Below, piece by piece: positions 8,359-17,138 of a stretch of 64,000 nt of DNA. Positions within the stretch are counted from its first letter, which is position 1. Each line of letters opens with the position of its first letter. A model generated the notes under the pieces. It did no database searches. It saw only the letters and a program-made list of their open reading frames with translations, and had not been told where the DNA came from. The DNA lies in contig NZ_CP013021.1 of assembly GCF_001420915.1 (NCBI RefSeq), positions 1,443,501-1,507,500 on the forward strand, in the 5' to 3' direction. The stretch comes from Agarivorans gilvus. GTDB taxonomy: Bacteria > Pseudomonadota > Gammaproteobacteria > Enterobacterales > Celerinatantimonadaceae. A program made the translations under genes and the position numbers.

Positions 8359-9699
8359 ATGAAAAACGATCCAAAACTAAGCCTCACACATAGAATTATT
8401 ATTGGCATGGTAGCCGGTATAGGCTTGGGTGTATTGCTACAAAGTTTTTTTGCTGAATCGGTTCTGGTTAAAGATTATTTGGTTGATGGCGCCTTAAACA
8501 TCGTCGGTTCAATCTTTGTTGCCAGCCTTAAAATGCTCGTGGTACCACTGGTGTTTGTCTCTTTAGTTTGCGGCGTATCTTCAATGAAAGATACCGCACG
8601 CTTAGGTCGCTTAGGCGGTAAAACCGTTTTACTTTACCTAGCCACTACCGCGATTGCCATTTCTCTAGCCATGGCGGTGGCTTTATTGGTTCGCCCAGGT
8701 ACCGGCATGGAACTAAGCAGCGAAACCAGTTTTGTTGCTAAGGAAGCACCAAGCCTAAGCCAGGTTGTGATCAACATGTTCCCAGACAACCCTATCGCGT
8801 CTATGGCCCAAGGTAATATGCTGCAAATCATTGTATTTGCGTTGCTATTTGGTATTGCTATCGCTATCTCTGGTGAACCCGGCAAGCGCATATCGAAATT
8901 ATTTGAAGATTTCAATGTGGTTATCATGAAGCTGGTTACCATCTTAATGAACCTAGCGCCTTACGGTGTATTTGCCTTATTAGCTAAACTTTTCTTCGGC
9001 ATTGGCTTTGGCGCTATTGCCAGCTTATTAAGCTATTTCATGGTGGTATTGGTCGTACTACTACTGCACTCTTTAATTATCTACCCTTCACTATTAAAAG
9101 TGCTCACCGGCCTTAGCCCAATGTTGTTTATAAAGAAAATGCGTGAAGCCATTGTATTTGCCTTTAGTACTGCCTCGTCTAACGCTACCATTCCGGTAAC
9201 GATGGAGACCGCCACCCACAAGCTAGGTGTGCGCAACTCAACCGCATCATTCACCATTCCTTTAGGGGCAACCATTAACATGGATGGCACCTCTATCATG
9301 CAGGGTGTGGCCACTATCTTTATTGCCACGGTTTACGGTATCGACCTCACCGCCGGTAATTTCTTAATGGTTATCGTCACCGCCACCCTTGCCTCGGTAG
9401 GTACAGCAGGAGTGCCAGGTGTGGGCTTAATTACTCTTGCGATGGTATTACAGCAAGTAGGTTTACCAGTAGAAGGCATAGCCTTAATTATTGGTGTAGA
9501 CCGTCTGCTAGACATGGTGCGCACCGCGGTTAACATTACCGGTGATAGCATGGTAACTGTAGCGGTGGCTAAATCAGAGGGCGATCTTAATATCGAGACC
9601 TATAACAACCCGCTAGCAGGTTTATCAGAAGAAGAAGTTCATCTTCCTCACGAAGAAACTGACGCAGCCAGCGTAAGCGCAAAGGCACAACAAGCTTAA
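8359..9699 (+). CDS. Dicarboxylate/amino acid:cation symporter (DAACS family)
   Basis: This 446-aa inner-membrane secondary transporter imports glutamate/aspartate or C4-dicarboxylates with Na+ or H+. It has the DAACS hallmarks: the serine-rich hairpin AFSTASSNATIPVTME, the NMDGT motif (TINMDGTSIMQGVATIFIA), GVPGVGLITLAMVL, and GVDRLLDMVRTAVNITGD, which holds the substrate-contact Asp, Arg and Asn. About eight membrane segments are visible. AAGGA stands just before the ATG and a strong terminator follows. The acidic tail (about 35 residues) is not conserved. Whether it prefers glutamate or dicarboxylates cannot be decided from sequence. Confidence 0.88.
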   Translation: MKNDPKLSLTHRIIIGMVAGIGLGVLLQSFFAESVLVKDYLVDGALNIVGSIFVASLKMLVVPLVFVSLVCGVSSMKDTARLGRLGGKTVLLYLATTAIAISLAMAVALLVRPGTGMELSSETSFVAKEAPSLSQVVINMFPDNPIASMAQGNMLQIIVFALLFGIAIAISGEPGKRISKLFEDFNVVIMKLVTILMNLAPYGVFALLAKLFFGIGFGAIASLLSYFMVVLVVLLLHSLIIYPSLLKVLTGLSPMLFIKKMREAIVFAFSTASSNATIPVTMETATHKLGVRNSTASFTIPLGATINMDGTSIMQGVATIFIATVYGIDLTAGNFLMVIVTATLASVGTAGVPGVGLITLAMVLQQVGLPVEGIALIIGVDRLLDMVRTAVNITGDSMVTVAVAKSEGDLNIETYNNPLAGLSEEEVHLPHEETDAASVSAKAQQA

Positions 9700-9721
9700 A
9701 CGTTGAACTCACTGCAGCTAT

Positions 9722-9752
9722 AAAAAACGCGGCTAACTGCCGCGTTTTTTTA
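9722..9752. terminator. Rho-independent terminator between symporter and can
   Basis: AAAAAACGCGG stem, seven-base loop, CCGCGTTTTTTT. With T-runs on both strands it serves both convergent genes. Confidence 0.85.
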
Positions 9753-9772
9753 TATCTTCAATGTTTTAATGA

Positions 9773-10378
9773 CTAATCATCTAAGCCCATACGGCTAATA
9801 TTTAAGTCATTTAATATGCCATCCTGCAAAGAATAAACACAACCATGCACCGCCAGTGGCTGACCGCGGCTCCAGGCATTTTGCACAACCGTGGTTTCTG
9901 CCACATTTTTAACCTGCTCTACCACATTCAACTCACATAAGCGATTAACACGCTCTTCAAAGTTTTCGATGGCATCCAATTCTTGTTGGTAATAGCGGTA
10001 CACATCTTTGATATGACGTAACCAGTTGTCGATCAAACCATGTTGTTCATCTTTCATGGCGGCCACCACTCCACCACAGCCATAGTGGCCGGTTACAATG
10101 ATGTGTTTCACCTTCAACACATCCACCGCATATTGAATAACAGAAAGACAATTAAGATCGGTATGAACCACTACGTTAGCAATATTCCGATGCACAAATA
10201 CTTCGCCGGGAGGCAAACTCGCTAGCTGGTTAGCGGGAACTCGACTATCACTACAACCAATCCACATAAACTCTGGAGACTGCTGCTCACACAGATCAGA
10301 AAAAAACGTGGGGTTTTTCTCCTTCATTTTCTTTGCCCAAATACGATTATTATTGAGCAGGAGATCTACACCATTCAT
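9773..10378 (-). CDS. can: Beta-class carbonic anhydrase Can
   Basis: This 201-aa zinc enzyme interconverts CO2 and bicarbonate in the cytoplasm, supplying bicarbonate for biosynthesis. Zinc ligands and the catalytic dyad are visible: Cys42 and Asp44 in GCSDSR, and His plus Cys in TGHYGCGG at about residues 98-101. Together they give the full Cys2-His-Asp set in the same positions as the enterobacterial Can. ATG 10378 is chosen because GAGG lies five bases before it; a GTG two codons upstream has no room for a ribosome site. It converges on the symporter across a shared terminator. Confidence 0.95.
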   Translation of the reverse strand: MNGVDLLLNNNRIWAKKMKEKNPTFFSDLCEQQSPEFMWIGCSDSRVPANQLASLPPGEVFVHRNIANVVVHTDLNCLSVIQYAVDVLKVKHIIVTGHYGCGGVVAAMKDEQHGLIDNWLRHIKDVYRYYQQELDAIENFEERVNRLCELNVVEQVKNVAETTVVQNAWSRGQPLAVHGCVYSLQDGILNDLNISRMGLDD

Positions 10379-10465
10379 TGACACCTCGATTTACTGTTAC
10401 CACATCATTCCCTGTGCGGCTATATTGCCCGATAGCCTCGCTAACTACCAGCTTTTAAGTGCTTA

Positions 10466-10723
10466 TTAGAAAGGCAGTTCGTTTTGTTGGGATAGGTTCT
10501 GCGCGCGGCTTGCGTCTAATTGCTGTCGGCGAAGCTCCCTTAATAAGCGCCCTTTACGCTGCTTCATTAAACGTAAAACATTTTGCTGCTCAGCCAGCGT
10601 TAAGTGCTGCCACTCAAAGCGTTCTTTGCGGGTACGAAAACAGCCCAAACACAAGCCACGGCTATTGGTCTGACAAATACCGCGGCAAGGATTGGGAATA
10701 TCGAAGATCTCTAGCTGTTCCAT
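10466..10723 (-). CDS. DUF1289 family small protein
   Basis: This 85-aa protein has the DUF1289 pattern CxGxC-x7-CxGC (PCRGICQTNSRGLCLGCFRT) followed by RKERFEW. The four cysteines suggest a metal or iron-sulfur site. The family (YdhL-like in enterics) has no firmly assigned function known to me. The C-terminal third is a basic, Gln/Arg-rich helix. No obvious operon partner exists. The CDS call is supported by the conserved motif; an antisense frame here has no such support. Confidence 0.8.
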   Translation of the reverse strand: MEQLEIFDIPNPCRGICQTNSRGLCLGCFRTRKERFEWQHLTLAEQQNVLRLMKQRKGRLLRELRRQQLDASRAQNLSQQNELPF

Positions 10724-10913
10724 TTGGCGTGATCACTCAAGCTGAAGCAATGCGAACAATTGTTATTTACTTAACCATGGCATAGGAATAGCAAACTGGT
10801 CAAAGTTTTTAGCTCAAAGCCAGTAATCGGGTTAAAGTTAGACAACTAGCTTGAGTCTTCTCACCATCAGTTCTGCGCTAGAATTGGAGCAAACACCACC
10901 TAACGAGGTAGAT

Positions 10914-11495
10914 ATGCGTTCAAAGTTGTGCTGGTTAATATTATGTCTTAGCTTTTCTCTGTATGCGGAAATGTCGGACATGGATTTTGAGGATGTCGAT
11001 ATAGATAGCTTCGAGGAGGAATGGCCAGCCGAGCCAGAACTGCCCATTGAACCAACCGAACCACAGCCTGAGTTACCAATAGAACCAACCGAGCCAACGC
11101 CGGAATTGCCGATAGAGCCCTCGCCGGTGCCACCAGTGGAACCGAGTCCAAGACCTCCCGGAACGATTATTATACCGCCCCCCATATGGTGGCTACAGGA
11201 TCCATGGGACTATTGGTACCCTAGCGATTATCCGCGAGCACTCTACCAAAGCGCGTCGCTAGCCATAACCAGCTTTGATACTGTTAGGCTAAGAGTGGTC
11301 GACGCAGACCGGCGTACCTTGTATGACGCCAAGATGGAAGCTAATCAATCGCTACGCTGGCAGGGGCAAGCCCCGTTCGCTATATCAGTGGGAGATGTAG
11401 CAGCGATAACTCTATATTATCAAGATGTGAAAGTTGATCTCAGCGAATACCCACAGGGTCAAGCCAGTTACTTTCAGGTGCCAGCCAATCAGTGA
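10914..11495 (+). CDS. Secreted proline-rich protein with RodZ DUF4115-like domain
   Basis: This is a 193-aa predicted exported protein. The signal peptide (MRSKLCWLILCLSFSLYAEM) is followed by an acidic stretch. A degenerate repeat comes next, with PELPIEPTEP units occurring about three times and extended by PVEPSP and PRPPG, roughly residues 38-82. The C-terminal part (about 120-185) reads RLRVVDADRRTLYDAKM, then LRWQGQAPFAISVGDVAAITLYYQDVKVDL. That resembles the DUF4115 domain found at the periplasmic end of the cell-shape protein RodZ. ATG 10914 has GAGG seven bases before it and yields the signal peptide, so it is preferred to an upstream in-frame start. No RodZ helix-turn-helix or membrane segment is present. 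The role is unknown; the domain likeness is my own reading. Confidence 0.65.
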   Translation: MRSKLCWLILCLSFSLYAEMSDMDFEDVDIDSFEEEWPAEPELPIEPTEPQPELPIEPTEPTPELPIEPSPVPPVEPSPRPPGTIIIPPPIWWLQDPWDYWYPSDYPRALYQSASLAITSFDTVRLRVVDADRRTLYDAKMEANQSLRWQGQAPFAISVGDVAAITLYYQDVKVDLSEYPQGQASYFQVPANQ

Positions 11496-11554
11496 GCTCA
11501 ACCGTTCAGGCCGGACTAAACAGTTAACTAGCGATGCCAGTATATCTCAGGCAA

Positions 11555-11593
11555 AAAAAAGCTAGCGACAAAGCTCTTGGCGCTAGCTTTTTA
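11555..11593. terminator. Rho-independent terminator after grpE
   Basis: A-run, GCTAGCG stem, 13-base loop, CGCTAGC stem, T-run. It works for grpE on the minus strand and for the secreted protein gene on the plus strand. Confidence 0.8.
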
Positions 11594-11611
11594 AACTCAG
11601 TTAATTAGCGA

Positions 11612-12247
11612 TTAGGCCTTGGTATCAACCGAAGCCGCTTTTGAAATCATCACCATCGCAGGGCGTAATAAACGGCCATTTAGTTCATAGCCTTTTTGTA
11701 GCACGGCCACTACGGTATTGGCGGCAACGCCTTCTACTTCTTGCATGCCCATCGCTTGATGTTTTTCAGGGTCAAAAGCATGGTCTTGTGGGTCAACCAC
11801 TTCAATGCCAAACTTCTTAACGGCATCAATCAAAGTTTTAAGGGTTAACTCAACGCCTTCAATCATAGACGCCAAGGCGTCATCTTCGCGGTTGGCATGC
11901 TGCAGGGCCATTTCCATGTTATCAATCACAGGAAGCAGCTCATTGGCAAACTTTTCTAAAGCAAATTTACGTGCTTTTTCCACTTCTTGAGCTGAGCGGC
12001 GACGAATGTTTTCCACTTCGGCCTTGGCTCGAATAACACTGTCTTTCTGCTCTTCAACGGTTTGCTCAGCCTTAGCTAAACGCTCTAATAACTCAGCAAC
12101 TGAAATTTCTTCACCACCCTCGTCATTAGCCTGCGCTTGCTCGCTGGACTGTTCGCTCTGCAACTCTTCGGCATGCTCTTCCACTGGCTGCTCTACTTCG
12201 GTTTCTACAACTTCTTCAGGCTGTGGTTTATTTTGCTCACTGCTCAT
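11612..12247 (-). CDS. grpE: Nucleotide exchange factor GrpE
   Basis: This 211-aa co-chaperone releases ADP from DnaK. It has an acidic disordered N-terminus (about 1-55, Glu/Gln rich), a long coiled-coil (about 60-125), then the beta-domain with AFDPEKHQAMGMQEVEG, NTVVAVLQKGYELNGRLLRPAMVMISK, the family signature. The ATG at 12247 has GGAGA eight bases upstream and matches the GrpE N-terminus MSSEQ; the longer open frame upstream is not needed. A perfect sigma-32 promoter lies upstream, so it is coregulated with dnaK-dnaJ. Confidence 0.96.
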   Translation of the reverse strand: MSSEQNKPQPEEVVETEVEQPVEEHAEELQSEQSSEQAQANDEGGEEISVAELLERLAKAEQTVEEQKDSVIRAKAEVENIRRRSAQEVEKARKFALEKFANELLPVIDNMEMALQHANREDDALASMIEGVELTLKTLIDAVKKFGIEVVDPQDHAFDPEKHQAMGMQEVEGVAANTVVAVLQKGYELNGRLLRPAMVMISKAASVDTKA

Positions 12248-12293
12248 GCAGGGTCTCCGTAATACTTTAAAAAAACTAAATCTGAAGCCTATT

Positions 12294-12319
12294 ATGGGGA
12301 TCAAACAGAGGCTTTCAAG
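12294..12319 (-). promoter_or_regulatory. Sigma-32 heat-shock promoter of grpE
   Basis: On the minus strand CTTGAAA (12313-12319), exactly 13 bases, then CCCCAT (12294-12299): a full consensus match, about 47 bases before the grpE ATG. Confidence 0.92.
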
Positions 12320-12361
12320 TGATAGTCACGATAAAACTGGCTGAGTTGTTAGCGCACGCGT

Positions 12362-12367
12362 TATAAT
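12362..12367 (+). promoter_or_regulatory. Likely -10 box of nadK
   Basis: TATAAT stands about 30 bases before the preferred nadK start (12399). A transcript starting near 12374 would leave only about seven bases before the first in-frame ATG (12381), which favours the second one. No good -35 box was identified. Confidence 0.4.
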
Positions 12368-12398
12368 CAACGACAACACAATGTTAAATCAACAAGTT

Positions 12399-13280
12399 AT
12401 GACTCAAGCCTTCAATACTATCGGTTTAATCGGCAAACCCCATCACGAGGGAGCCAACAATACCCTCACGGCTCTCTATCATTGGTTGGCAGAGCAGTCT
12501 TATACAGTTTTGGTCGAAGAGCGAACTGGGCAAGAATTAAACATCGACAGTCCCAAGCTAGTCACCATTAACGAACTGGGTGAACAAGCCGATCTAGCCA
12601 TTGTGGTGGGCGGCGACGGTAATATGCTAGGCGCGGCACGGGTTCTATCTCGCTATAACGTAGCGGTTCTAGGAGTGAACCGAGGCAACCTAGGCTTTTT
12701 AACCGATCTTGATCCCTATAATTTCGAGCATCCGCTAAAAGCAGTATTAGATGGTGAATACATCACAGAGAAACGCTGCTTATTAGAAGCCAAAGTACTT
12801 CGTCATAACTCGGTAAAAAGTCTCAACAGTGCGGTGAATGAGGTGGTATTGCACTTAGAAAAAGTCGCCACCATGTTGGAATTTGAAGTCTACATCAATA
12901 ACCACTTCATGCTTAGCCAACGCGCCGATGGCATTATTGTTACCACGCCCACCGGCTCCACCGCCTATTCGTTATCTGCTGGCGGCCCGATCCTTACCCC
13001 CAATTTAGACGCGATAGCCTTAGTGCCAATGTTTCCCCATACCCTAAGCTCTCGGCCCATCGTAGTAGACAGCAACAGCGAAATTAAGCTGAAACTGTCT
13101 CATGAAAATAGTGAACACATGCACGTTAGCTGCGACAGCCATGTGTCGTTACCGGTATTGCCGGGCGATGAAGTTATTATTCGTAAACAGGCCCACCCCT
13201 TACGCTTGGTTCACCCTAAAAACTACGACTATTTTAAAATTTTACGAACTAAGTTAGGCTGGGGCAGCCGGTTGTTTTAA
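12399..13280 (+). CDS. nadK: NAD kinase
   Basis: This 293-aa cytoplasmic enzyme phosphorylates NAD to NADP using ATP. The GGDG motif (VVGGDGNMLGAARVL) and the conserved NRGNLGFLTDLDP, then TPTGSTAYSLSAGGPI and PHTLSSRPIVV, are all present. An in-frame ATG six codons earlier exists, but the start MTQAFNTIGLIGKP aligns with other proteobacterial NadK N-termini, and the likely -10 box is too close for the earlier one. It is divergent from grpE, the common gammaproteobacterial neighbourhood. Confidence 0.95.
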   Translation: MTQAFNTIGLIGKPHHEGANNTLTALYHWLAEQSYTVLVEERTGQELNIDSPKLVTINELGEQADLAIVVGGDGNMLGAARVLSRYNVAVLGVNRGNLGFLTDLDPYNFEHPLKAVLDGEYITEKRCLLEAKVLRHNSVKSLNSAVNEVVLHLEKVATMLEFEVYINNHFMLSQRADGIIVTTPTGSTAYSLSAGGPILTPNLDAIALVPMFPHTLSSRPIVVDSNSEIKLKLSHENSEHMHVSCDSHVSLPVLPGDEVIIRKQAHPLRLVHPKNYDYFKILRTKLGWGSRLF

Positions 13281-13311
13281 TTTAGCTATGTAATAACAAG
13301 GGAGTGTTATC

Positions 13312-14016
13312 TTGGCAACAGCAGTAAGCCCGCTGGTTAAGCAGCGTCAGGAAGTGATTAGCATCATGCAGCAACTTCGCTTTGGCGATGTACTAGATGT
13401 ACAGTTCATCAAAGGCAGTAACGTTAGGATCAAATGCAAACTGGTAGGCTTAGACGATGCAAATTTTTTAATCTTTGCTGTTCCCCGCTACGCCCAGCAC
13501 GGCCATAACGATGTATTGCAAGAAGGCATGGCCTGTATCGTACGTTCAATTATTGAAGGCGAAGCCGGACAGTGTATCGCTTTTCGCAGCAATATTACCG
13601 ACATCATCAAGTCGCCTAAGCATCTGCTGTTTGTTAAATATCCCAGTGAAATAGAACGCTTTAGTTTGCGTAAGCAACAACGCGCCAGCACCCGCATCCC
13701 TGCCATGTTAACCCACCGTTCATCGGTGCACGACCAGCAAATCGAAAATGATTTAAGCTTCGACGGAGTAATTGTAGATTTATCTGCGGGGGGTTGCCGC
13801 TTCAAAGTCAAATGGCCGGAGAGCTATGGTAAGTGTTTATTAGATAAGGTTTTTATCTACATCCGCATACCCAGTCAGCCAGAAAATGATACGGTGATAG
13901 AAGGCAGTATAAAAAGTCAAAGTCGCGACGGCCACCAGCATCTCGCGCTTGGAATAAAATTTGACGAGCAAGCCGAGTTGCATGATTTATTCACCCACCT
14001 CGCCCTAGAGATTTAA
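13312..14016 (+). CDS. PilZ domain protein (YcgR-like c-di-GMP effector)
   Basis: This 234-aa protein probably binds cyclic di-GMP. The N-terminal part (about 20-110) looks like the YcgR-N flagellar brake fold (LRFGDVLDVQFIKGSN). The C-terminal PilZ domain carries the two binding signatures: RxxxR at 120-124 (RKQQR) and DxSxGG at 156-161 (DLSAGG). The start is TTG at 13312 with AAGGGAG seven bases upstream; no ATG gives a better N-terminus. It lies 31 bp after nadK on the same strand and may be cotranscribed. Target (flagellum or polysaccharide synthesis) is unknown. Confidence 0.85.
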   Translation: MATAVSPLVKQRQEVISIMQQLRFGDVLDVQFIKGSNVRIKCKLVGLDDANFLIFAVPRYAQHGHNDVLQEGMACIVRSIIEGEAGQCIAFRSNITDIIKSPKHLLFVKYPSEIERFSLRKQQRASTRIPAMLTHRSSVHDQQIENDLSFDGVIVDLSAGGCRFKVKWPESYGKCLLDKVFIYIRIPSQPENDTVIEGSIKSQSRDGHQHLALGIKFDEQAELHDLFTHLALEI

Positions 14017-14051
14017 CGACAACTCTCACCTATCCACAACGCACGGCCCCA

Positions 14052-15254
14052 CTAAGCCTTAGCGACGGGCCGATCAAACAGCTTAATTAGCAACAAAGCC
14101 GTCACCGCCATAAACAAAAAGCCCAAGTTTAAAGGGTAAACGGTATTATTAAAGCTGAGGCCAATTGCACTACCAATTGGGATCCCCACCAAGGTAGAAA
14201 TACACGCCACAAAGGCCGAGCCTAACCCCGCGATTGCGCCCAGCGGCTCCATCGCCAAGGAGTTAAGATTACCAAACAGTAAACCAATACAGAAAAAAGC
14301 CGGGATCAAATAAGTCATTAGCCAAAACAGACTCGGCACGCCCTGAGTCTTCACTAACAATAGGCAAAATAGCGAGCTTAACCAAACCAAGCTCCACAGC
14401 GCCCATAGAATCATCCGCCGCATGCCCATTCGTAATACGATGCGCCCATTAACCACCGACGCTAAACCTATCGACATAGCCGATAAGGCAAATAATAGAG
14501 CGAAGTTATCCCCCTGTTGGTATAACTGAATAAATAACAAGGGAGCGCTGTTTAAATACCCCATAAAGCCGCCAAATACTAAGCCCGACACCAAGGTGTA
14601 TACCAATGCTGTGCGCTCGGCAAACAACAGCTTTAGGCCCGCTAGCATATTAGCGATGCTCAAGGCGCGGCGCTTTTCTACTGCCAGCGTCTCTTCTTGA
14701 AACAAGCAGAAGCAAATCCCCGTCACCAGCGCCATCGCTAACAACACACCAAAAATCCAACGCCAGCCGGCCAGGTTTAAGACCACTTGGCCCAAGGCTG
14801 GCGCTACAATCGGCACCACAATAAAAATCGAAAATACCACCGACATAACACTGGCCATTTCCGCCCCCTTTAACTTATCCCGCACCAGTGCAGTGGTGAT
14901 AATTCGTGGTGCTGCTGCGCCTATTCCTTGCAATACTCGCCCGGCAAGGAGCCAAGCAAAAGAGTCCGCCAATACACACAGTATACTGCCTAGTATAAAC
15001 AGGCTATAGCCTAAATAAATGGGACGTTTGCGGCCAAAAGCATCGGATAAAGGGCCATAAATTAGCTGGCCAAACGACAAACCAATGAATAAAGAAGTAA
15101 TGGTCCATTGCGCATAAGCCTGATTACTTAGAGAGAAATCTTCGGCAATCACCACTAAGGCTGGCAACATGGCATCAACTGACAAGGCGACTAAAGACAT
15201 CATGCCGGCTAATAACAATACAAAGCCTTTAGACTGGTGCTGAGCGTGTTTCAC
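14052..15254 (-). CDS. Bcr/CflA family multidrug MFS exporter
   Basis: This is a 400-aa, 12-helix major facilitator efflux pump. The motif A-type loop GPLSDAFGRKRPIYLGY after helix 2 and the RVLQGIGAAAPRIITTALVRD block of the drug/H+ antiporter Bcr/CflA group are clear. The frame can open at a TTG at 15260, but GTG 15254 with GGGAG six bases before it is the better start. It is the only gene between the PilZ gene (convergent) and the polyamine-type transporter. Substrate not predictable. Confidence 0.88.
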   Translation of the reverse strand: MKHAQHQSKGFVLLLAGMMSLVALSVDAMLPALVVIAEDFSLSNQAYAQWTITSLFIGLSFGQLIYGPLSDAFGRKRPIYLGYSLFILGSILCVLADSFAWLLAGRVLQGIGAAAPRIITTALVRDKLKGAEMASVMSVVFSIFIVVPIVAPALGQVVLNLAGWRWIFGVLLAMALVTGICFCLFQEETLAVEKRRALSIANMLAGLKLLFAERTALVYTLVSGLVFGGFMGYLNSAPLLFIQLYQQGDNFALLFALSAMSIGLASVVNGRIVLRMGMRRMILWALWSLVWLSSLFCLLLVKTQGVPSLFWLMTYLIPAFFCIGLLFGNLNSLAMEPLGAIAGLGSAFVACISTLVGIPIGSAIGLSFNNTVYPLNLGFLFMAVTALLLIKLFDRPVAKA

Positions 15255-15320
15255 TGGCAACTCCCATTGAAAAATATCGGCCTTATATCATGCCAAGCAA
15301 GCAATAGCGACCACGAAAAA

Positions 15321-15364
15321 CCAGCCAAACGCTTACTATAAAAAATAGTTCATCGCTTGGCTGG
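15321..15364. terminator. Nested hairpin downstream of the polyamine-type operon
   Basis: Outer arms CCAGCCAA / TTGGCTGG enclose inner arms ACTAT / ATAGT around AAAAA. There is no T-run, so it may be an mRNA 3' stabiliser or a Rho-dependent end rather than a classical terminator. It lies between the permease stop (15417) and the MFS start. Confidence 0.45.
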
Positions 15365-15416
15365 CGGACTCAGCAAGTCACATAAAACGGTAAATACCGT
15401 GGGAACCCAGTAATAG

Positions 15417-16274
15417 CTAACTTGAAGGTTTTTCGTCGCTGTTGAGTAACATCGATAGCAGAGCCACTACGCCAGAACCGAGCATCAGTAACAACGATAC
15501 CGCATTTAACACTGGGGTAGACCCTTCGCGTAGTCGGTCATACATGGCAATGGTTAAGGGGGCATCGGAGCCCACCAACATCAAGGTGGTATTAAAGTTT
15601 TCAAAGGACATTAAAAAACTCACCACCGCAGCACCAATTAAAGCGGGTGATAGAAACGGTAAGACCACCGTAACAAAAGCCACCCATGGGCTAGCGCCGA
15701 GATTGAGTGCGGCTTCTTCTAGGCTGAAATCAAACTTACGCAAGCGAGCAATCACCACCAAGGTCGCAATAGTGGTAATAAAGGCCACCTGCCCCAGTAC
15801 CACCAATACAAAACCCGGTCTCAACCACTGTAGATCCCAGCCAATGGTGTTCTCTAAGCTATTGGCCAAGCCGCTACTGGCCACCAAAATAGCCACACCA
15901 AGAATTACCCCGGGAATCACCAAGGGCAATAACAAACCAATGTATAACCAGTTTTTCCCAGGAAAATCAAAACGCACAAACAGCCAAGCATTGGCCGTAG
16001 CGAGTAACAGCGAAAACAGCGTCACTAAACAGGCTATCATCGCGCTCACGCCAATACTGGATAACAAACCTTGGTCATAAAAAATCCCTAACTTGGGTTC
16101 CTCCTGACCAATAAACCAGTCTAAGGTAAAGCGCTGCCAAGGCAGAGCAGCAAACACGCTGTCGTTAAAGGCAAATACCGCCACCACGGTTAAGGGCAAA
16201 GCTAAGAACAACAGAAACAACAGCATGTAACTCACATAAGCCGACTTCGCAGGACCACGTAATTGGTGCAACAT
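15417..16274 (-). CDS. Polyamine-type ABC transporter permease, PotC-like
   Basis: This 285-aa inner-membrane permease has about six helices. It carries the EAA-type loop SLEEAALNLGASPWVAFVTVVLPFLSPALIGAA that contacts the ATPase, and LLPLVIPGVILGVAILV, typical of PotC/PotI. GGAGG precedes the ATG, and the start lies six bases after the stop of the PotB-like gene. It is the last gene of a four-gene operon (binding protein, ATPase, two permeases). Substrate could be spermidine, putrescine or another cationic compound. Confidence 0.88.
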   Translation of the reverse strand: MLHQLRGPAKSAYVSYMLLFLLFLALPLTVVAVFAFNDSVFAALPWQRFTLDWFIGQEEPKLGIFYDQGLLSSIGVSAMIACLVTLFSLLLATANAWLFVRFDFPGKNWLYIGLLLPLVIPGVILGVAILVASSGLANSLENTIGWDLQWLRPGFVLVVLGQVAFITTIATLVVIARLRKFDFSLEEAALNLGASPWVAFVTVVLPFLSPALIGAAVVSFLMSFENFNTTLMLVGSDAPLTIAMYDRLREGSTPVLNAVSLLLMLGSGVVALLSMLLNSDEKPSS

Positions 16275-16280
16275 AAACCA

Positions 16281-17138
16281 TTACCTCCCTAACGTTCGGC
16301 TAAACGATTGACCGCTGAGTTTTAAACCCAAAGCCACCACCAATGACGAAACCAACAGCAATATCACACCAAAGGCCGCGCCGAGTTCCCAATTAAATCG
16401 GGTAATAAATTGGGTAAAAATTTGCTCGGTAAACCACAAACTGTCTTTGCCGCCCAGTAAACGCGGGGTTAAATAATTGCCCAGACACAACATAAACACC
16501 ATGATACAGCCAGAGACAATGCCCGGCATGGCATAAGGCACCACGATAGAGCGCGTAACATTCCAGCCGTTGCCGCCCAAATCATAACCCGCTTCGATTA
16601 AGCTTTGATCCAAGCCTTCAAGGGTACTCACCAAGGGCACCACCATGAATAACATCGAGGTATAAACCAGCCCCACTAACATGCTTACATCATTATATAA
16701 AAACTCGATGGGTTGCTCGCTTAAGCCCAGCGCCATTAGGCCTTGGCTAATCACTCCCGACTCTCGCAACAGAATCATCCAACCGTAAGTGCGTACTAAC
16801 TCACTCACCCAAAATGGCAGTAAGCAACTCAGCAATAACAAACGCTTGGTTTTACCCTTGGCGACCTTGGCGATATAAAAAGCCACCGGGAAACTGACCA
16901 ACAAGGTAATTAAAGTGGCCAATAAAGACATCCAAACCGTTCTTAATAAGGTGCGCCAATACAAGGGCTCTGAAAAAAACTGCTGATACTGATACCAACC
17001 ATGACTGTCGCCCGCCATGTAATCACGTTTAATAAACGACAGCTCTACCATCTGCAAATGCGGCAGTACAATCAGCAGTACAAACCACAGCACAAAGGGC
17101 AATAACAACAGATAAAACCCTAGCGTTTTAGCTTTCAC
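16281..17138 (-). CDS. Polyamine-type ABC transporter permease, PotB-like
   Basis: This 285-aa permease pairs with the PotC-like subunit. It shows an N-terminal helix (LGFYLLLLPFVLWFVLLIVLP), a long first periplasmic loop, and the EAA loop EGLDQSLIEAGYDLGGNGWNVTRSIVVPYAMPGIVSG. The frame opens back to an ATG at 17177, but GTG 17138 is preferred: CGAGG stands six bases before it, and it overlaps the end of the ATPase gene by 11 bases, a normal coupling. With the earlier ATG the overlap would be 50 bases and no ribosome site is visible. Confidence 0.85.
   Translation of the reverse strand: MKAKTLGFYLLLLPFVLWFVLLIVLPHLQMVELSFIKRDYMAGDSHGWYQYQQFFSEPLYWRTLLRTVWMSLLATLITLLVSFPVAFYIAKVAKGKTKRLLLLSCLLPFWVSELVRTYGWMILLRESGVISQGLMALGLSEQPIEFLYNDVSMLVGLVYTSMLFMVVPLVSTLEGLDQSLIEAGYDLGGNGWNVTRSIVVPYAMPGIVSGCIMVFMLCLGNYLTPRLLGGKDSLWFTEQIFTQFITRFNWELGAAFGVILLLVSSLVVALGLKLSGQSFSRTLGR

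Noticed and set aside
10459..10785. Plus-strand frame opposite the DUF1289 gene
   Set aside because: It is antisense to a gene with a conserved cysteine motif and has no support of its own.
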